From assembly GCF_036199905.1 (NCBI RefSeq), contig NZ_CP108109.1, positions 6,824,501 through 6,888,500 of the forward strand: DNA of 64,000 nucleotides. Reading direction: 5' to 3'. Origin of the DNA: Streptomyces sp. NBC_00223. Its GTDB lineage: Bacteria; Actinomycetota; Actinomycetes; Streptomycetales; Streptomycetaceae. The position numbers and the translations under genes are program-made. The notes beneath the pieces are model-generated. The model did no database searches. It was not told the DNA's origin and was given only the letters and a program-made list of their open reading frames with translations. Positions 59,745-64,000 of the stretch are shown piece after piece (position 1 is the first letter of the stretch; every line of letters begins with the position of its first letter).

Positions 59745-59792
59745 CGTCCGCCGTGCCTTCCGCCTTCCGGCCGCACCCGTCGTACCGCCGGT

Positions 59793-59811
59793 TGCGAAAA
59801 GTATCGCGAAC
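59793..59811. promoter_or_regulatory. Candidate operator in the LacI gene promoter
   Basis: TTGCGA-AAAGTA-TCGCGAA, an imperfect inverted repeat about 50 bp upstream of the LacI start, in an A+T-rich patch. Suited to autoregulation; not proven. Confidence 0.35.
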
Positions 59812-59884
59812 CCGTCGGCCGTGCCGACGCGCACCGCCGGGCCCGGCACTGTCCGAACCCCGGGACGCGGTCGGCCCGCGCCAC

Positions 59885-60040
59885 GCCCGCTTCCTCTTCT
59901 CCGGCCCCGCCCGCGCGGGCCGTCTGCACGCCGACCCGCACCCGGGCACCTTCCGTGTGCCGGCCGACGGGCGGCCGGCCGTATTCGACTTCGGAGCGGT
60001 CAAGCGGCTGCCGGACGGCTTCCCGCCGGCGCTTCGCCGC
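59885..60040 (+). pseudogene. Fragment of an AarF/UbiB (ABC1) kinase gene
   Basis: A 52-codon open stretch encodes ARFLFSGPARAGRLHADPHPG, then VFDFGAVKRLPDGFPPALRR. This is the C-lobe catalytic region of ABC1/UbiB kinases (HADPHPGN and DFGAV). The normal Asn after DPHPG is Thr. No N-lobe is found upstream, where the LacI promoter lies, and the frame then runs into the end of the rhodanese-wHTH gene. Only a fragment of the roughly 450-residue gene survives. Confidence 0.7.
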
Positions 60041-60067
60041 CCCCGGCGCCCTGAGCGGGACCGGGCC

Positions 60068-60883
60068 TCAGGCCGGGCGGGCGCGGAGGCGGAAGCCTAC
60101 GCCGCGTTCCGTGGTGAGGAGGGTCGCCGCGTGCGGTTCGAGCTTGCGGCGGATGCGGTGGACGTGGAGGTCCACCGACCGGCTGCGGCTGCCCGACCAG
60201 TCGCCGATGCTCGCGCGCAGCTCCTCGCGGCTCACCACCCGCCCGTTGCTCCGCAGGAGTTCGCTGATCAGCCGGAACTCCAGCCGGGTCAGCGGCACCG
60301 GGGAGCCGTCCACCAGCAGCCGCTGCCGCGCCGGGTCGAGGCTGAACACGGACGGCGACGCGGCGGCGTACGACCCGGGCATGGTCGGCCCGGGAACGAC
60401 CGGCAGCCCCGCCGCCGCCCACGCCTCGAAGCCGCCGATCACATCGGTCGCCCGGGACAGGCCCAGCTCGTGCAGTGTGGCGGCGGCCAGGCTGGACATG
60501 TAGCCCTGCGGGCAGATCAGCACCACCCGCAGCGCGTGGTCGACGGCCTCCTCGATCCGCGAGTCGCTGAGCGGATCGAGCCGCCACTCCAGCACATTGC
60601 GCTCCAGGACCAGCGAGCCGGGAATCTCGCCGTGGGCGCGGCGCAGCATCTCCGAGCGGATGTCCACCAGCAGCGCCCCCTCGGCCTGCTCGCACGCGGC
60701 CTGCTCGGGGGTCAGCCGGATCAGCCGCGCCCGCGCCCGGCGCAGCAACTCCTCGACGGTGACGACCGGTTGACGCGCGGGCGGCCCGCTGTCCCGCGCC
60801 ACCGGAGGGCCTTCGCCGGCCCCCGGCCGCCCGTCGTACGGCCCCGAGGGGGCCACCTGCGTGATGGTGTGTTCCGACCGCAT
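60068..60883 (-). CDS. Rhodanese-winged-helix fusion regulator
   Basis: A 271-residue protein joining two domains. Residues about 40-160 are a rhodanese-like domain: ALLVDIRSEMLRRAHGEIPGSLVLERNVLEWRLD, then the active-site loop LICPQGYMSSLAAATL with Cys 124, and DVIGGFEAWAAAGLPV. Residues about 178-270 are an OmpR-type DNA-binding winged helix: LTRLEFRLISELLRSNGRVVSREEL and RSVDLHVHRIRRKL with TERGVGFRLR. There is no receiver domain. A persulfide on Cys 124 could be the sensed signal; inferred. It is divergent from a Cys-type leader peptide and an ABC importer. ATG 60883 has GGGAG about 10 bp upstream. Confidence 0.9.
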   Translation of the reverse strand: MRSEHTITQVAPSGPYDGRPGAGEGPPVARDSGPPARQPVVTVEELLRRARARLIRLTPEQAACEQAEGALLVDIRSEMLRRAHGEIPGSLVLERNVLEWRLDPLSDSRIEEAVDHALRVVLICPQGYMSSLAAATLHELGLSRATDVIGGFEAWAAAGLPVVPGPTMPGSYAAASPSVFSLDPARQRLLVDGSPVPLTRLEFRLISELLRSNGRVVSREELRASIGDWSGSRSRSVDLHVHRIRRKLEPHAATLLTTERGVGFRLRARPA

Positions 60884-61001
60884 GTCCGACCGCTCCCGTG
60901 CCCCGCGCGATGACGCCGTCCTGTCCGTTCCTCGCCTCGAAGGCGACAACACAGGGCGGTGACACACGGGCGGCTCGCGACGGCGGCTGGCACGGGCCCA
61001 G

Positions 61002-61018
61002 CGTACGGGAGCCGTACG
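61002..61018. promoter_or_regulatory. Palindrome in the divergent rhodanese-wHTH / leader region
   Basis: CGTACGG-GAG-CCGTACG, perfect 7-bp arms with a 3-bp spacer, in the 213-bp gap between the regulator start (60883) and the leader peptide (61097). Candidate operator for the divergent regulator. The rest of the gap shows nothing else. Confidence 0.5.
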
Positions 61019-61096
61019 GCACACCGCGGCGTTCCGTCTCGAATCTGAAACACCTCGGCCGTTGTGGGCCACCCGGTCCGCTGTTTGAATGAACCC

Positions 61097-61177
61097 GTGA
61101 CCAGGACCACTGCACTGACCCGGAGGCTCCACGTGGACCTTCAGCGCGTCGGTGCGAGCGTGTGTCCGCGCTTCTGA
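61097..61177 (+). CDS. Cys-containing leader peptide
   Basis: A 26-residue open frame, GTG 61097 to TGA 61177, too short for normal gene calling. The product ends LTRRLHVDLQRVGASVCPRF. The RLHVDL-x-R core with a late Cys is the hallmark of the small 'putative leader peptide' family found upstream of sulfur and cysteine genes in actinobacteria, where stalling at Cys codons controls the downstream operon. It lies 294 bp before the substrate-binding protein gene and runs the same way. An internal GGAGG at 61121-61126, before the GTG of HVDL, suggests a shorter peptide starting VDLQRV may be the translated form. No clean attenuator hairpin was identified by eye. Confidence 0.7.
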   Translation: MTRTTALTRRLHVDLQRVGASVCPRF

Positions 61178-61470
61178 GCTGTCCTCCCTCCTGAGCCGAC
61201 CGTGCGCCGAGCCACCGTGCTCCGAAGCCACCCGCTGCTCCTGAGCCGCCCGTTCCGGTGAACCGACGCCCGTTCCCGGCCGTCGCGTCCCACTGAACCG
61301 AGGGCCGCCCCCACGGCACGCCGTCGCGGCCGCCTCACCTCCCGTACGCCCTCCTCACCGCCCCGCGCCGCCCCGCCCGGGCGCCCCGCCGCGCCGTACG
61401 CGGCCCCCGACTCCCGTGCCCGCGCCCTGTATCGGGCCGCCGGGCCGGCCCGCCCACCCCGGAGACCCTC

Positions 61471-63111
61471 ATGCCACAGACCACCGACCCCGCCGCCGGC
61501 CCCCAGCGCTGGCAGGACGCCCTGCCGCACCTCTCCCGCCGCGGCCTGCTCACCGCGGGCGCCGGCAGCGCGCTCGCCGCCCTGCTCGCCGCCTGCGGAT
61601 CGGGTACGTCGGGCGCGCCCGCGGACAGACCCTCGGGCAAGAACAGCACCGGCCCGGTCAGACGCGGCGGCACCCTGCGCGCGGGCTCGCCCCCGCCGCC
61701 CACCGCCGTCGACCCGGTCACCGCCTACGACGGCACCGCGATCGCCCTGATCCAGCTGGTCACGGAGTATCTGGTCTGGCTGGACAAGGACTTCACGCTG
61801 GTACCGAAGCTGGCCACCTCCTGGAAGTCCGACACCGAGGGCACGGTGTGGACCTTCACCCTGCGCCAGGGCGTCACCTTCTCCGACGGCACCGCGCTGG
61901 ACTCCGCGGCGGTGAAGGCGAGTTTCGACCGGCTGCTCGACCCGAAGAACAAGTCCTCGGCGCTGTCGGCCTTCTCGACCGTCCTGGAACAGGGCGGAGT
62001 CGCCGCCCCCGACCCCTCCACCGTCGTTTTCACCCTCAAGCGCCCCTTCTCCGACTTCCCCTACCTGGTCTCGGCGGGCAACTACAACGCGGTGATCCTC
62101 AAGCAGGACTACGCCGGTGACTTCACCGAGAAGGCCATCGGCACCGGCCCCTTCCTGCTCAAGAGCTACAACGTCTCCACCGGCGCCACCTTCACCCGCA
62201 ACCCCACCTACTGGGACGCCCCCAAGCCCTACCTCGACGGCGTGAACGTCTCCTTCTACGCCGACGACCAGGCCGATCTGGTCGCGCTCCAGAGCGGCGG
62301 CATCGACGTCCAACTCCTCAGCCGGGCCGCCCTGGTGCAGCCGCTCGCCGCGGCCGGGGGCATCGCCGTCGACCAGGTCAAGGGGACCGGCGTCACCGTA
62401 CTGACCCTGCGGGTCGACCGGGCGCCCTTCGACCGCAAGGAGGTACGGCAGGCCGTCGCGTACGCACTGGACCGGCCCGCCCTGCGCGAGGGCGTCGGCG
62501 CGGGCATCGGCGACCTCGGCAACGACCACCTGCTGGCGCCGCTGTTCTCCGCCGCGCCCAAGGACATCGAGCAGCGCGCCCTGGACCGTGCCAAGGTCAC
62601 CGAACTGCTCAAGGCCGCGGGCGTGAGCGAACTGCGCTTCACCCTCACCTTCGAACCGCCGTCCAAGGACTACGCGGTGGCGATCCAGAGCCAGCTCAAG
62701 CAGGCCAGCATCACCGTCGACCTGGACCAGCGCTCCTCCAACGACTTCTACGGCGGCGACCAGGCCAAGGACACCCCCTGGCTGTTCACCACCGCCAACC
62801 TCGTCGGCTGGGCCGGCCGCCCGGTGCCGAGCCAGTTCATCACGCCCATGGTCAAGAGCGGCGGTGTCTGGAACGGCTCGAAGTACGCCAACAAGGCCCT
62901 GGACGCGGCCGCCGACGCCTACGACGCCGCGACCACCGACGCCGAGCGCCGCGCCCAGGCCGAGATCATCGCCAAGGCGCTGCACGAGGACGTGCCGATC
63001 GTCGTCAGTTACTGGACCGGCGCCGTACGGGCCTACGACAGCCGGAAGTTCACCGGCGTCCAGGCCCACCCCAGCCAGTTCGTGGACTTCAGCTCGGTCT
63101 CCCAGGTCTGA
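61471..63111 (+). CDS. ABC transporter substrate-binding lipoprotein, family 5
   Basis: A 546-residue solute-binding protein of the peptide/nickel/opine type (SBP family 5). The N-terminus has a twin-Arg-like SRRGLLTAG and lipobox LAAC with Cys 42, so it is exported and lipid-anchored. Family signatures: RRGGTLRAGSPPPPTAVDP, VPKLATSWKSDTEGTVWTFTLRQGVTFSDGTALDS and NPTYWDAPKPYLDGV. The permease gene follows 13 bp after its stop. The leader peptide and rhodanese regulator upstream suggest a sulfur-containing ligand such as a thiol peptide or thioether; inferred. The 293 bp between leader and gene holds short GAGCCAC/CTGAGCC repeats and no gene. GTG or other starts near 61471 were not better. 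Confidence 0.92.
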   Translation: MPQTTDPAAGPQRWQDALPHLSRRGLLTAGAGSALAALLAACGSGTSGAPADRPSGKNSTGPVRRGGTLRAGSPPPPTAVDPVTAYDGTAIALIQLVTEYLVWLDKDFTLVPKLATSWKSDTEGTVWTFTLRQGVTFSDGTALDSAAVKASFDRLLDPKNKSSALSAFSTVLEQGGVAAPDPSTVVFTLKRPFSDFPYLVSAGNYNAVILKQDYAGDFTEKAIGTGPFLLKSYNVSTGATFTRNPTYWDAPKPYLDGVNVSFYADDQADLVALQSGGIDVQLLSRAALVQPLAAAGGIAVDQVKGTGVTVLTLRVDRAPFDRKEVRQAVAYALDRPALREGVGAGIGDLGNDHLLAPLFSAAPKDIEQRALDRAKVTELLKAAGVSELRFTLTFEPPSKDYAVAIQSQLKQASITVDLDQRSSNDFYGGDQAKDTPWLFTTANLVGWAGRPVPSQFITPMVKSGGVWNGSKYANKALDAAADAYDAATTDAERRAQAEIIAKALHEDVPIVVSYWTGAVRAYDSRKFTGVQAHPSQFVDFSSVSQV

Positions 63112-63124
63112 CCGGAGGCACCCG

Positions 63125-64000
63125 ATGAGGCACTTCCTGCTGCGCAGACTCGCGGCCGTCCCGGTGACCCTGTTCGCGCTGTCCTTCCTGGTCTTCGCCG
63201 CCACCCAGATCCTGCCCGGCGACGTCGGCCGGGTGGTGCTCGGCCGGGAGGCCAGCGACGCGTCCGTACGCCTGCTCGACCACCAACTCGGCCTGGACCG
63301 GCCGCTGCTGAGCCAGTACGCGCGGTGGCTCGGCCACTTCGTGACCGGCGACTGGGGCACGTCGTACACGCTGCACACCCCGGTGCGCGGGCTGCTGCTC
63401 GACCGGCTCGGGCACTCGCTGCCGCTGGCGCTGACCGCGTTCGCGGTGCTGGTCCCGGTCGCGCTCGGGCTCGGGGTGCTCGCCGGGCTCAGCCACGACC
63501 GGCCGCTGGACCGGCTGATCAGCACCGCGGGCCTGGCGCTGGGCGCGACACCGGAGTTCGTCACCGGGATCGTGCTGCTGCTGGTGTTCTCCGTACGGCT
63601 GCACTGGCTGCCGGCCTCCGCGCAGACCGACCCCGGCGCGGGCGGCACCTGGCAGACGCTGCGGCACTTCGCGCTGCCGACGGCCGCACTCGTCCTGGTC
63701 TGCCTGGGGTACGTGTCCCGGCATGTACGGGCGGGCACCATCGCCGTCCTGGGCAGCGCCCAGGTGCGGGCCGCCCGGCTGCGCGGCTTCAGTAGTCCGC
63801 GGATCGTGCTCCGGCATGTGCTGCGCAACGCGGTCGTGCCCGCCACCAGCGCGCTCGGGGTGCAGTTGCAGTATCTGCTCGGCGGGATCGTCGTGGTGGA
63901 ACTGCTCTTCAACTACCCCGGAATCGGCGCCCTGTTGCTCCAGGCGGCCGTCGACAAGGATCTGCCGACGCTCCAGGCCACGGCGATGGTGCTCGGGGTG
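63125..64000 (+). CDS. ABC transporter permease, DppB-type (cut by window end)
   Basis: The first 292 residues of an inner-membrane permease for peptide-type substrates. MRHFLLRRLAAVPVTLFALSFLVFAATQILPGDVGRVVLG is the standard DppB N-terminus. TM helices are clear (LPLALTAFAVLVPVALGLGVLAGL and others), and the EAA loop reads GSAQVRAARLRGFSSPRIVLRHVLRNAVVPATSALGVQL. The frame is open at the window edge and should end within about 25-40 codons. It follows the substrate-binding gene by 13 bp; the second permease and ATPases are expected beyond. Confidence 0.95.
   Translation, partial: MRHFLLRRLAAVPVTLFALSFLVFAATQILPGDVGRVVLGREASDASVRLLDHQLGLDRPLLSQYARWLGHFVTGDWGTSYTLHTPVRGLLLDRLGHSLPLALTAFAVLVPVALGLGVLAGLSHDRPLDRLISTAGLALGATPEFVTGIVLLLVFSVRLHWLPASAQTDPGAGGTWQTLRHFALPTAALVLVCLGYVSRHVRAGTIAVLGSAQVRAARLRGFSSPRIVLRHVLRNAVVPATSALGVQLQYLLGGIVVVELLFNYPGIGALLLQAAVDKDLPTLQATAMVLGV

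Overview
The window is high-GC DNA with strong third-position G/C bias, GTG and TTG starts, many TetR and GntR regulators, secreted carbohydrate enzymes and Cys-type leader-peptide control. This fits a Streptomyces or close relative chromosome. From memory only, the order YtrA-type GntR, GDSL lipase, homogentisate dioxygenase, aldehyde/alcohol dehydrogenases, gluconokinase resembles the S. coelicolor SCO17xx-SCO16xx region in reverse. No tRNA, rRNA, CRISPR array, intact insertion sequence or large biosynthetic cluster was seen.

Layout. 0-4 kb: a 3' gene end, a Nudix/YtrA-GntR pair, an AAA ATPase, a secreted GDSL lipase and a small unknown protein. 4-7 kb: a decayed gene, a GntR regulator and homogentisate 1,2-dioxygenase, with a 22-bp perfect inverted repeat just upstream. 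7-17 kb: fatty-acyl, alcohol and aldehyde catabolism (ALDH, ADH, acyl-CoA dehydrogenase, MaoC hydratase, amidase) under three TetR regulators; two promoters share one operator. 17-22.6 kb: a secreted penicillin-acylase-family enzyme, an AraC regulator and a divergent NmrA/SnoaL pair. 22.7-28 kb: SDR, TetR, quinone-oxidoreductase-like enzyme, then an acyl-CoA dehydrogenase plus APH-type kinase pair, with a dense block of about 22-bp repeats between the two convergent groups. 28-31 kb: glucarate dehydratase, gluconokinase and a FadR-type regulator. 31-38 kb: a PRTase-like unknown, two DUF202 proteins, a decaying ArsR-type regulator, Nudix, AtuA-like protein, a small protein and a pirin.

38-53 kb is accessory in character. 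It holds a secreted two-repeat protein, a GH3 enzyme with two almost identical CBM6-like modules, a head-to-head pair of truncated genes (FG-GAP and LuxR), a STAND NTPase with a changed Walker A, a GT-B-like protein, an orphan HypX-like protein and a CBM2 esterase. Ribulokinase (AraB) lies divergent from the esterase, suggesting arabinoxylan use. 54-60 kb: fumarylacetoacetase, completing the lower tyrosine pathway about 48 kb from homogentisate dioxygenase; an odd SDR with a Cys4 cluster and no catalytic Tyr; SRPBCC, VOC and LacI proteins; and an AarF/UbiB remnant. 60-64 kb: a rhodanese-winged-helix fusion divergent from a Cys-containing leader peptide and a family-5 substrate-binding protein plus permease. 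This reads as a sulfur-regulated importer and is the most distinctive locus here.

Functions, operators and decay calls rest on motif reading by eye; no database search was run.
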